A stretch of 7,507 nucleotides of DNA from an uncultured Acidobacteriota bacterium (GCA_946480545.1 CAMLKY010000085.1:1-7507), one strand, 5' to 3'. Positions 1 through 6,361 are shown, counted from the stretch's first letter. Numbers and translations: made by a program. Notes: generated by a model from the letters alone, not told the origin.

Positions 1-564
1 GCGTCCGACTGCCTTGCCCGTCGGATCGGCATAGAGGTCCATCGCCGGGCGCTGCGTATACTCGGGTGAGACTCGGACCGGCATTGGCTGTACAAGATCG
101 CCAAGCAGCAAGTTATCGCACGAGGTCTTTACACGTGCGACGGAAACTTCGGCCTTAACTCGAATGACCTCGAGAGCACCGACCTCCTGCACATAAAATC
201 CAAGATCGTCCTTTCGAGTCCAGCGGGTGCTAACCTGGCCGCGGGGTCGTACGACGGTCATGACATCGCCGACGTTCACACCTTTATTTGCACCGGCGTT
301 GATGTAGACGACATTGTTTTGCGAATACAGAAACTGCTCCTGTTCTTCGACAGCCCCGACGATCTTACGGCTGGTGTCGATCGGCGAGTGCTGAACGAAG
401 CCCGCACAATAAAGGTTGTTCCTCTCGGCGACTCGAAGATTCTTGTGGACGGGGACGATAACAGGTGTCAGAGGGGCCTCCTGGCCGACCGCCGACGCGG
501 CAAAAATGGTGAAAGCTGCGAAAAAAGCCGCAGCAACTCTCTTGCAAACGTTTTGAAAACTCAC
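1..564 (-). CDS. Exported hypothetical protein with FlgT-C-like segment, 5' part only (runs off left edge)
   Basis: The frame is open for 188 codons from a GTG start at 564-562 to the window edge. The start is chosen because AAGGAG lies six bases upstream (571-576) and a clear Sec-type signal peptide follows: basic residues K8 and R9, a hydrophobic stretch at about 10-26, and small residues near a likely cleavage site at 25-28. Residues 81-107 read YSQNNVVYINAGANKGVNVG then DVMTVVRP. After this come a G-A-L-E-V-I-R-V segment (129-136), a V-S-V-A-R-V strand (140-145) and LLLGDLVQP (152-160). From memory of the family, this order of VYIN-G-x-x-x-GV-x-x-GD, V-x-x-V-x-x-x-x-S-x-A and GD-x-V-x-P is the pattern of the C-terminal domain of flagellar assembly protein FlgT and related periplasmic proteins. 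No flagellar gene is visible, so the match is to a fold and not to a function. C53 and C149 are the only cysteines in the mature part shown and could pair. The C-terminus is not in the window. Confidence 0.8.
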   Translation of the reverse strand, partial: MSFQNVCKRVAAAFFAAFTIFAASAVGQEAPLTPVIVPVHKNLRVAERNNLYCAGFVQHSPIDTSRKIVGAVEEQEQFLYSQNNVVYINAGANKGVNVGDVMTVVRPRGQVSTRWTRKDDLGFYVQEVGALEVIRVKAEVSVARVKTSCDNLLLGDLVQPMPVRVSPEYTQRPAMDLYADPTGKAVGR

Positions 565-602
565 GATTTTCTCCTTTACTTCGATGTGAACTTAATCAGA
601 AG

Positions 603-632
603 AGAATCCCGAAGAAAGAGGGGAAGGATTCT
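603..632. repeat. 7-bp inverted repeat in the leader of the exported-protein gene
   Basis: AGAATCC (603-609) and GGATTCT (626-632) are perfect reverse complements separated by 16 bases. They lie 38-68 bases upstream of the GTG start at 564. The pair could be an operator or a leader hairpin. Seven pairs with a 16-base loop is weak as RNA structure and could arise by chance. Confidence 0.3.
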
Positions 633-640
633 GAAAAAAG

Positions 641-680
641 GCGGTACCCGGCCGTTTTCGGCCACGTAATATCGTACCGC
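641..680 (-). terminator. Nested inverted repeat followed by T6 on the minus strand
   Basis: GCGGTAC (641-647) is the exact reverse complement of GTACCGC (674-680). Inside them GGCCG (650-654) and CGGCC (659-663) form a five-pair stem with a four-base loop. On the minus strand the structure is followed after one base by six T (639-634), as in an intrinsic terminator or a leader attenuator. No gene is visible upstream on that strand, so what it would terminate is unclear. It lies in the leader region of the exported-protein gene. Confidence 0.35.
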
Positions 681-700
681 TTCGCCCGAAAAGGCGTCAA
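671..700 (-). promoter_or_regulatory. Possible sigma70-type promoter for the exported-protein gene
   Basis: Reading the minus strand, TTGACG (700-695) is followed after 18 bases by TACGAT (676-671). Transcription would start near 664, about 100 bases upstream of the GTG start. The -35 is a good match and the -10 is 4 of 6. The -10 overlaps one arm of an inverted repeat (641-680), so the site may instead be part of a hairpin. Confidence 0.3.
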
Positions 701-747
701 CAGTTATTTTCCATGTTAAACAGAAGGGCGTTGGTGTTCGTGGATGG

Positions 748-812
748 TCGATGGTCGATTGTTGATGGTTGATTGTTGATTTCGATGGTCGATTGTTGAT
801 GGTTGATTGTTG
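748..812. repeat. Two perfect 31-bp direct repeats, 34-bp period
   Basis: Positions 748-778 are repeated exactly at 782-812, with three bases (779-781) between them. Each copy is made of four 7-base units of the form GATNGTY (GATGGTC, GATTGTT, GATGGTT, GATTGTT). The copies form the left, G/T-rich half of the bipartite element. Exact identity of the whole 31 bp suggests a recent local duplication. Confidence 0.85.
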
Positions 813-853
813 CTTATTGATTTTTGATGACGAATCCGCACCGAAGGACAGCG

Positions 854-958
854 ACGAACCACGAGCTACGAGCTACGAACAACGATCCACGAACCACGAA
901 CCACGAACCACGAACCACGAACTACGAACCACGAACAACGAACAACGATCCACGAACA
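854..958. repeat. Tandem heptanucleotide array, 15 units of ACGAACC-type
   Basis: Fifteen uninterrupted 7-base units all begin with ACGA. In order they are ACGAACC, ACGAGCT twice, ACGAACA, ACGATCC, ACGAACC four times, ACGAACT, ACGAACC, ACGAACA twice, ACGATCC and ACGAACA. Variation is confined to the last three bases of a unit, and length is strictly kept. The array ends six bases before the -35 of the tRNA promoter. Short tandem heptamers between genes are known from cyanobacteria (STRR repeats); this one is analogous in form, but I cannot say it is related. Confidence 0.9.
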
Positions 959-964
959 CCCCCC

Positions 965-994
965 TTGCACTCGAAACTGCCGCTTTGCTAGTAT
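965..994 (+). promoter_or_regulatory. Promoter of the tRNA-Thr gene
   Basis: TTGCAC (965-970) and TAGTAT (989-994) are 18 bases apart, and TG at 986-987 gives an extended -10. The predicted start near 1001 leaves a leader of about 30 bases before the tRNA, a usual distance. The -35 matches only in TTG, so the extended -10 probably carries most of the strength. Confidence 0.5.
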
Positions 995-1029
995 CTTCCC
1001 TTGCCGCTCCGCAGTTATTTACACGCCTT

Positions 1030-1106
<77 letters not shown>

Positions 1107-1169
1107 TATTTCCGAACCCCAAAATTGTAGCGACTCGTCGCGGATTCGTGTCGGTACGTGTACGAATTG

Positions 1170-1200
1170 TTGCGGTCCGTATCAGGTTCGAGCTTATACT
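1170..1200 (+). promoter_or_regulatory. Possible promoter for the BNR/FG-GAP protein gene
   Basis: TATACT (1195-1200) matches the -10 consensus in 5 of 6 bases. The best -35 is a weak TTGCGG (1170-1175) at a long 19-base spacing. Transcription would start near 1207, about 100 bases before the TTG start at 1308. The rest of the 1106-1307 gap holds only short hairpins such as GCGA-CTCG-TCGC at 1130-1141, without a T run. Confidence 0.35.
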
Positions 1201-1307
1201 CTTCGCACCCTCGCTCGGGTATTGGCTGACGAGGTGAAAGTAATTTTTCGACCGCGCCCGATCAACATCGATATCAATCTTACGGTTTCAGTGACCAGGA
1301 GGATCGT

Positions 1308-4300
1308 TTGAAGGCATTACGGATACTTCTTGTTCTTGGTGTAGCTGTTCTTTTTGCGGCTCCAGTTTGGTGGTTCATCTCGGCGGATCGACAGGACCGG
1401 GTGTTCGATGAGATCGAACCGGATCTTCCGCCGATCAGACCCACGATAGATAAGGCCGAGTACCTGCGTCTCAGGAGTGAGCATATCGATTTGCTGCGCG
1501 GTTTTGACACCGCGAAACAGGATTCGCGGACGCGGGCGATACGGGATCTCGAGAGGAGCGAGGCGGCACTAGGGAACTCCCGGAGTCTCGAGGCCGCATG
1601 GCGATCGCTCGGGCCGGCACCGATCCCCGTCAACGCCTCGACATCAAACAGCGGCCGGGTGTCGGCGATAGTGGTTCATCCGACAAACGCGAACATTGTT
1701 TACGTCGGCACCGCGTTCGGCGGGCTCTACCGTTCGCTTGACGGCGGAACGAGTTGGACGCCGATGATGGATGACGCACTGACGCTGTCGATCGGTTCGA
1801 TAGCGTTCTCACCCACCGATCCCACAACTCTATTCGTTGGAACCGGCGAGGCGACGTTTTCGGGCTTCAGCTTCAGCGGCGTCGGCGTTTACCGGATCAC
1901 GAATGCCGAAACGACACCCGTGCTCTCCGGACCCCTCAACAAAGGAATCACTGGTGAGGATGTTTTCACAGGCCGAAGCATCGGCCGAATAATCGTGCAC
2001 CCTACAGACCCGAATATCATCTTCGTGACTTCCGCGAGCGGTGTTTCGGGGATGGCGGGAACAACCACCGGCCTCGTACTTCCCGATGCAGGTCTTTATC
2101 GTTCCACAAATGCAATGTCTGCGAACCCCACATTTACGAAACTCGCGATTCAAGGAACGCAGGATCCGAGCCGTTCAGTGGTGGACGCGGCGATCGAGCC
2201 CGGGAATTCGTCCCGGTTAATGATCTCGGTGATCTCGTCATTGCCGGACGCCGGGGTTTACTTGACGACGAATGCTCTCGATGCGACCCCCGTGTTTACT
2301 CGCACGCTTGTGACGAATCCTGGGAACGGCGGCGGTCGCGTCGAGTTCGCAGTGAACAAGACCGGCGACGTCGTGACGGTATACGCCGCGGCGGGTCTCG
2401 GAGGCGGGACTGTTTTCAAGTCGGTTGACGGTGGAACATCGTTCTCGCCTTTAAATGCCGGTCTTGGCTTTTGCACTCCGCAGTGCGGGTACGACATGGC
2501 GGTCGCGGTGGACCATACAGATGCGACCAAGGTTTATATCGGCGGTTCACCCGCACTGATCTTTGCTCGTTCCGGCGACGGCGGCGGCTCTTTTACTCAC
2601 AGCTCGAGCGGCCTTCACGTCGACACACACGCGATCGCGATCGCACCGTCCGACCCGAATACCGTGTACTTCGGCAGCGACGGGGGCATCTGGAAAACAA
2701 CTAACGTCCAGGCCACGCCGATCGATTGGCAGTCGCTCAACAACTCGACCTTTAGCGCGACCCAGTTCATGGGCATCGCCATCCACCCCACCGACCGCAA
2801 CTACTCGCTTGGCGGAACGCAGGACAACGGTACAGAGTTTTTGGCGGGCGACGGTACGAGCTGGGTCCGTTCAGACGGAGGCGACGGAGGCTTTGCGGTG
2901 ATCGACAAGAATTCGTCGAGCGTAACCGACGTTACCGCGTACCATACATATTTTAATCGGTCCGGTGGTGTTGGCCCCATCGGATTTACGCGAGCGACCA
3001 CGACCGACCCTACCGGCGATCCAATCTGGTCGGGTTTCCTTGGATGCCTGAACGGAATTTCGAATAACGGAATAAACTGCAGCGACACGACGCGGTTCTA
3101 CGCGCCGATGGTTGGCGGGCCGGGCGATCCTGGCACGTTGTATTTCGGCACTAATCGTCTCTATCGGTCCGCCGATCTCGGAACGACGATGGTCGACGTC
3201 AGTGGAGTTCTGCCTTCGAACGTGACCGCGATCGGGATCGCACCGCAAAACGACGACGTCCGCCTAGTCGGACTCCAGAACGGTCAGGTGTTCCTGTCGA
3301 CGACCGGGGATGCGACGACGATGACGAATATCACTGGGACGATTCCCCCACGATACGTCGGTCGTGTCGCGATCGATCCGACGAATGCGAACGTCGCGTA
3401 TGTTTGTCTGAACGGATACGGGCTCGCGGCCGGTCATCATGTTTGGAAAACAACGAACCTGCTCAGCGGCGCGCCGACATGGGTGCCTGCCGGAGCCGGC
3501 ATTCCGGACGTTCCAGTCAACAGCTTCGCGATCGATCCCGCGAACACGCAGACGATCTTCGCCGGCACAGATATCGGCGTTTTCAGATCCGACGACGGCG
3601 GAGCGAACTGGCAGCCGTTCAATAACGGATTGCCGCGTGTACCGGTCTTCGGCATGGAATTCCACGCGATCCATCGAGTGCTTCGTATCGCGACGCACGG
3701 GCGAGGATTCTACGAATTCTCGTTCGCCACGCAGCGTGCTCCGTTCGACTTCGACGGGGATGGCAAGACCGATATCGGGATCTTTCGACCCGCGGCTGCC
3801 GAGTGGTGGGTCCAAAAGAGTCAGGACAACAGCGTCTTCGCCGCACAGTTCGGAGCGGGGACAGACAGGATCGCCCCGGCGGACTTCACCGGCGATGGAA
3901 AGACCGATGTCACCGTGTGGCGCCCGTCATCCGGCGAATGGTTCGTTTTGAGAAGCGAGGACTACTCTTACTATTCCGTTCCGTTCGGCACAGATGGCGA
4001 TGTTCCTTCGCCCGGGGATTTCGACGGCGATGGGAAATCCGACGCGGCGGTGTTTCGCCCGTCGACCTCGACGTGGTACGTAAGGCGATCGTCCGATGGC
4101 GGCTTCACGATCCAGACCTTCGGCACCTCGGGTGACGTCCCTGTTTCAGCAGACTACGACGGCGATGGCCGCGCCGATATTGCGATCTATCGCCCGTCAC
4201 TCGGGCAGTGGTGGCTCAATCGATCGACCGCCGGAGTCTTAGCAGTGACGTTCGGCAACTCCTCAGACAGGACTGTTCAGGGCGACTACACCGGTGATGG

Positions 4301-4565
4301 CAAGGCCGACGTCGCGTTCTTCAGACCTTCGACCGGCCAATGGTTTATCCTTCGCAGCGAAGACTTCAGCTATTACGGAACGCCGTTCGGGACGACCGGC
4401 GATATTCCGGCCCCAGGTGATTACGACGGCGACGGACGACACGACACGACCGTCTTCCGTCCTTCGAGTGCGACGTGGTTCTCGAACCGAAGCACCGCGG
4501 GAACCCTGATCCAACAATTCGGCACAGCGTCCGACGCACCGCTACCGAACGCATATGTTAGATAG
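1308..4565 (+). CDS. Large exported BNR/Asp-box propeller protein with six C-terminal FG-GAP/VCBS-like repeats
   Basis: 1085 aa. The TTG start is supported by AGGAGG at 1297-1302, five bases upstream, and by the N-terminus that follows: KALR, then a hydrophobic segment at about 5-25 (signal peptide or membrane anchor). Residues 40-95 are charged and probably helical. From W98 to about 805 the chain resembles BNR/sortilin-type or GH74-like propellers. Asp-boxes S-x-D-G-G-x-S/N-W/F occur at 143-150, 372-379, 422-429 and 761-768; HPTNANIVYVGT (124-135), TQDNGT (504-509) and a closing THGRG (796-800) are typical of such proteins. The tail has six calcium-loop repeats D-x-D/T-G-D-G-x-x-D followed by a hydrophobic stretch and RP. 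Their first Asp is at 814, 859, 904, 949, 993 and 1038, a spacing of 44-45 residues. No catalytic residues can be assigned, so an enzyme activity is not claimed; surface binding or structure is equally possible. Confidence is high for the gene and moderate for fold assignment. Confidence 0.9.
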   Translation: MKALRILLVLGVAVLFAAPVWWFISADRQDRVFDEIEPDLPPIRPTIDKAEYLRLRSEHIDLLRGFDTAKQDSRTRAIRDLERSEAALGNSRSLEAAWRSLGPAPIPVNASTSNSGRVSAIVVHPTNANIVYVGTAFGGLYRSLDGGTSWTPMMDDALTLSIGSIAFSPTDPTTLFVGTGEATFSGFSFSGVGVYRITNAETTPVLSGPLNKGITGEDVFTGRSIGRIIVHPTDPNIIFVTSASGVSGMAGTTTGLVLPDAGLYRSTNAMSANPTFTKLAIQGTQDPSRSVVDAAIEPGNSSRLMISVISSLPDAGVYLTTNALDATPVFTRTLVTNPGNGGGRVEFAVNKTGDVVTVYAAAGLGGGTVFKSVDGGTSFSPLNAGLGFCTPQCGYDMAVAVDHTDATKVYIGGSPALIFARSGDGGGSFTHSSSGLHVDTHAIAIAPSDPNTVYFGSDGGIWKTTNVQATPIDWQSLNNSTFSATQFMGIAIHPTDRNYSLGGTQDNGTEFLAGDGTSWVRSDGGDGGFAVIDKNSSSVTDVTAYHTYFNRSGGVGPIGFTRATTTDPTGDPIWSGFLGCLNGISNNGINCSDTTRFYAPMVGGPGDPGTLYFGTNRLYRSADLGTTMVDVSGVLPSNVTAIGIAPQNDDVRLVGLQNGQVFLSTTGDATTMTNITGTIPPRYVGRVAIDPTNANVAYVCLNGYGLAAGHHVWKTTNLLSGAPTWVPAGAGIPDVPVNSFAIDPANTQTIFAGTDIGVFRSDDGGANWQPFNNGLPRVPVFGMEFHAIHRVLRIATHGRGFYEFSFATQRAPFDFDGDGKTDIGIFRPAAAEWWVQKSQDNSVFAAQFGAGTDRIAPADFTGDGKTDVTVWRPSSGEWFVLRSEDYSYYSVPFGTDGDVPSPGDFDGDGKSDAAVFRPSTSTWYVRRSSDGGFTIQTFGTSGDVPVSADYDGDGRADIAIYRPSLGQWWLNRSTAGVLAVTFGNSSDRTVQGDYTGDGKADVAFFRPSTGQWFILRSEDFSYYGTPFGTTGDIPAPGDYDGDGRHDTTVFRPSSATWFSNRSTAGTLIQQFGTASDAPLPNAYVR

Positions 4566-4740
4566 ATGATGTATCGAGTCCAGCGCTATAGCCGTTCAAG
4601 TTCGGCCCGTTAGCCGATCTGTGTGAGCAACAGGTACATTGGATGTCTTTCCGACAAGTAGACTCGGTCAGAACGATTCCGCCTCATATTCTTGCCAGTC
4701 CGTTCCCGCGCGAGGAGCTAAAAACAAAGTAATTAGAGGT

Positions 4741-4824
4741 TTAGTCCTCAGCTTTCTTCTTCCCTACGCCGTACTTACCTGAGCGCTTTTGTGCCCGCGC
4801 CCATTCATTTGGAAAGTCTTTCAT
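4741..4824 (-). CDS. Possible 27-aa basic small protein
   Basis: A short frame runs from ATG (4824-4822) to TAA (4743-4741), encoding MKDFPNEWARAQKRSGKYGV followed by GKKKAED. It has eight Lys/Arg and no hydrophobic segment. There is no convincing ribosome binding site in the 15 bases upstream, and the frame is closed by TAG four codons before the ATG. The stop codon sits in a small hairpin loop (GAGG 4736-4739, CCTC 4746-4749), followed on the minus strand by a T-rich stretch. It could be a real small gene, a relic of a C-terminus, or chance. I recognise no family. Confidence 0.22.
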   Translation of the reverse strand: MKDFPNEWARAQKRSGKYGVGKKKAED

Positions 4825-4866
4825 AAAGATTTCAAGCTAACTTTCACTCAACTTTCAAGACTTTCA
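4818..4866 (+). promoter_or_regulatory. Array of five CTTTCA direct repeats, Pho-box-like operator
   Basis: CTTTCA occurs at 4818, 4841, 4852 and 4861, with a variant ATTTCA at 4829, giving steps of 11, 12, 11 and 9 bases. The first 17 bases, CTTTCATAAAGATTTCA, match 14 of 17 positions of the Escherichia coli phoA Pho box as I recall it (CTGTCATAAAGTTGTCA). Direct hexamers in 11-base steps are the usual sites of OmpR/PhoB-family response regulators. The array lies 62-110 bases before the start codon of the CHRD gene, a suitable place for an activator. No regulator gene is in the window, so the protein that binds is not known. Confidence 0.4.
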
Positions 4867-4877
4867 AGGGCAAAGTT

Positions 4878-4883
4878 TTTAAC
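4878..4883 (+). promoter_or_regulatory. Possible -10 element of the CHRD gene promoter
   Basis: TTTAAC is a 4 of 6 match to the -10 consensus. It begins 11 bases after the end of the last CTTTCA, the same gap as between the Pho box and -10 of E. coli phoA. There is no normal -35, which fits an activator-dependent promoter. Transcription would start near 4890, leaving a leader of about 38 bases with AAGGGG at 4912-4917. Confidence 0.3.
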
Positions 4884-4927
4884 TCTACCGTCAGCCAGTA
4901 GTTCAAAACTTAAGGGGTACAAGTGAA

Positions 4928-6292
4928 ATGCAAACAAAAATTCTCTCAACGCTGACGATCATTTTGTCGGTAATGATGTTCTCAATAACGGCCGCTGCAC
5001 AGCAGAAGTTTTCGGTCTACTTAAGCGGCAGACAGGAAGTTCCGGCCAACAATTCGACCGGTGAAGGCGACTGTTCGATAACGCTCAATGCTGCGGAAAC
5101 GCAGGTTACGATTGTGTGTGATTATCGAAGCTTAACTTCGAATGCGGTTGCCGCTCACATTCACGATAACGGACCAGTCGGCGTTAACGGTCCGATTCGT
5201 TTTGATTTTAATTACACCGGCGGAACCACAGGAATCATCGGTCCGCTCACTTTCAACACGACCGCCGAGCAAGTCGCCGATCTGCGAGCCCATCGTTGGT
5301 ACGTCAACATTCACACGTCGGGCCTACCTAACGGCGAGATACGCGGGCAGGTCAAGCAAGCAAATATACCTGCCGACTATGACGGCGACGGGCGTACGGA
5401 CCTTGTCGTTTTTCGCGCTTCCGAATTCACGTTCTATACATTGAACAGCTTAGAAAACAATGTCACAGCTTCTATTGAGGTCGGCAGGGGCGGCGACGAC
5501 ATGCCGGGGATCGTCAATAATCTGGGCGATTTCGATGGCGACGGCAGAGCCGACCGCGTAGCATGGAACGTCGATGAAAACGGCATCATCACATGGTTTA
5601 TCCTGCAAAGCGAGACGAATTCAATACGTGTCGTAAATTGGGGACAGTTTCCGCCTGTCGGTACGGATGCGTTCGTACCGTCAGATTATGACGGCGATGG
5701 CAAACTTGACGTCGCCGTTTATCGCCGCTCGAACGGCGTCTGGTACATCATCGAAAGCTCAACCGGAAATCCACGCTACGAAACCTGGGGCGGATCGCCT
5801 TCCGATAATCCGCAGGTCGGCGATTACGACGGCGACGGCAAAGCCGATCTGACCGTTGGACGCAATGAGGGCGGCCTGCTCATCTGGTACATACGCAACA
5901 GCTCCAACGGACAAATGCAGGTGATTCATTGGGGCTCAGCGGCCACCGACTCGTTCTTCTTTTTCTTCCCGATCGACGTTGACGGCGACGGTAAACACGA
6001 CCTAATGATCCAACGCGGAGTAAACGGACAACGCACGTTCTTTATCCGACGAAGCTCGGACGGACAGATGTATGTATTGTCGTGGGGCAACGCGGCTTTT
6101 CCTCTATTCGGTGATTATGACGGCGACGGCAGAACCGATTTTGTCTCCCGGCAAAACACTGGCGGAGTGTATCGCTGGTGGATCTTCCTAAGCGCCACTC
6201 AAACGCACCGGATCGTCAGTTTCGGGTTACAAGGCGATCAAAGACCGGGAGGACCGGGAATGGAGCTACCAGTTGGCACTGAATTTAGATAA
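4928..6292 (+). CDS. Secreted CHRD-domain protein with six FG-GAP/VCBS-like repeats
   Basis: 454 aa from an ATG with AAGGGG ten bases upstream, a rather long spacing. Residues 1-24 are a clear signal peptide with AAA before the likely cut at 24/25. Residues 27-143 match the CHRD domain: LSGRQEVPA (32-40), AHIHDNGPVG (76-85) and WYVNIHTSGLPNGEIRGQV (124-142) are its hallmark blocks. C49 and C64 are close enough to form a disulfide. The tail carries six D-x-D-G-D-G-x-x-D loops, first Asp at 150, 201, 253, 299, 350 and 396, spaced 46-52 residues. Each is followed by an aromatic strand such as WYI or WFI and most by an FG/WG turn. The loops should bind calcium. CHRD was named from chordin and is common in secreted bacterial proteins, where its role is unknown. 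The protein is probably extracellular or on the outer surface. The upstream gene has the same type of tail, but the 362-bp gap argues against one operon. Confidence 0.93.
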   Translation: MQTKILSTLTIILSVMMFSITAAAQQKFSVYLSGRQEVPANNSTGEGDCSITLNAAETQVTIVCDYRSLTSNAVAAHIHDNGPVGVNGPIRFDFNYTGGTTGIIGPLTFNTTAEQVADLRAHRWYVNIHTSGLPNGEIRGQVKQANIPADYDGDGRTDLVVFRASEFTFYTLNSLENNVTASIEVGRGGDDMPGIVNNLGDFDGDGRADRVAWNVDENGIITWFILQSETNSIRVVNWGQFPPVGTDAFVPSDYDGDGKLDVAVYRRSNGVWYIIESSTGNPRYETWGGSPSDNPQVGDYDGDGKADLTVGRNEGGLLIWYIRNSSNGQMQVIHWGSAATDSFFFFFPIDVDGDGKHDLMIQRGVNGQRTFFIRRSSDGQMYVLSWGNAAFPLFGDYDGDGRTDFVSRQNTGGVYRWWIFLSATQTHRIVSFGLQGDQRPGGPGMELPVGTEFR

Positions 6293-6348
6293 GTGTGCTT
6301 CGCACTGAAAGTGCGACTAGAACATCGCCACCGGTAAAGCCTCTGGTG
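6292..6348. repeat. Small palindromes just after the CHRD gene
   Basis: CGCACT (6301-6306) pairs with AGTGCG (6310-6315) around a three-base loop. GTGC (6295-6298) could instead pair with GCAC (6302-6305), so the two stems exclude one another. A second hairpin pairs CACCGG (6329-6334) with CTGGTG (6343-6348), including one G-T pair. None has a T run. The GCACT-GAA-AGTGC core resembles the arms of the large hairpin at 6362-6417, which suggests a family of REP-like palindromes. Confidence 0.5.
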
Positions 6349-6361
6349 AGGTCAGAACAGG

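Larger units (their letters stand above)
733..960. repeat. Bipartite low-complexity element bounded by 13-bp inverted repeats
   Basis: GGTGTTCGTGGAT (733-745) recurs as its exact reverse complement at 948-960. AAGGG just outside the left copy (724-728) is mirrored by CCCTT outside the right copy. The left half (746-830) is G/T-rich on the plus strand and the right half (854-958) is A/C-rich, so the halves are roughly complementary and could fold back imperfectly. Both run in 7-base steps: GATNGTY units on the left, ACGAACC units on the right. There is no room for a transposase. The plus-strand reading frame through 769-1311 is an artefact of this repeat and the tRNA. Confidence 0.75.

Noticed and set aside
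319..669. Plus-strand open frame of 116 codons
   Set aside because: It lies mostly opposite the GTG-start exported-protein gene, has no ribosome binding site of note, and ends in the leader palindrome. Its protein is arginine-rich without any domain pattern.
854..958. CRISPR array
   Set aside because: Units are seven bases long with no spacers, and no cas gene is near.
733..960. Insertion sequence
   Set aside because: There are inverted ends but only 228 bp between them, no coding capacity and no clear target duplication. It is reported as a repeat element only.
3264..3815. Minus-strand open frame of 183 codons inside the large gene
   Set aside because: It lies fully opposite the BNR/FG-GAP gene, whose frame is supported by domain repeats. 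The long antisense frame reflects GC-rich third positions.
4566..4613. Short plus-strand frame right after the stop of the large gene
   Set aside because: It has 15 codons with no ribosome binding site or family resemblance. The stretch 4566-4735 otherwise shows no gene and no convincing terminator: GGC/GCC pairings near 4590-4618 are short and lack a T run.
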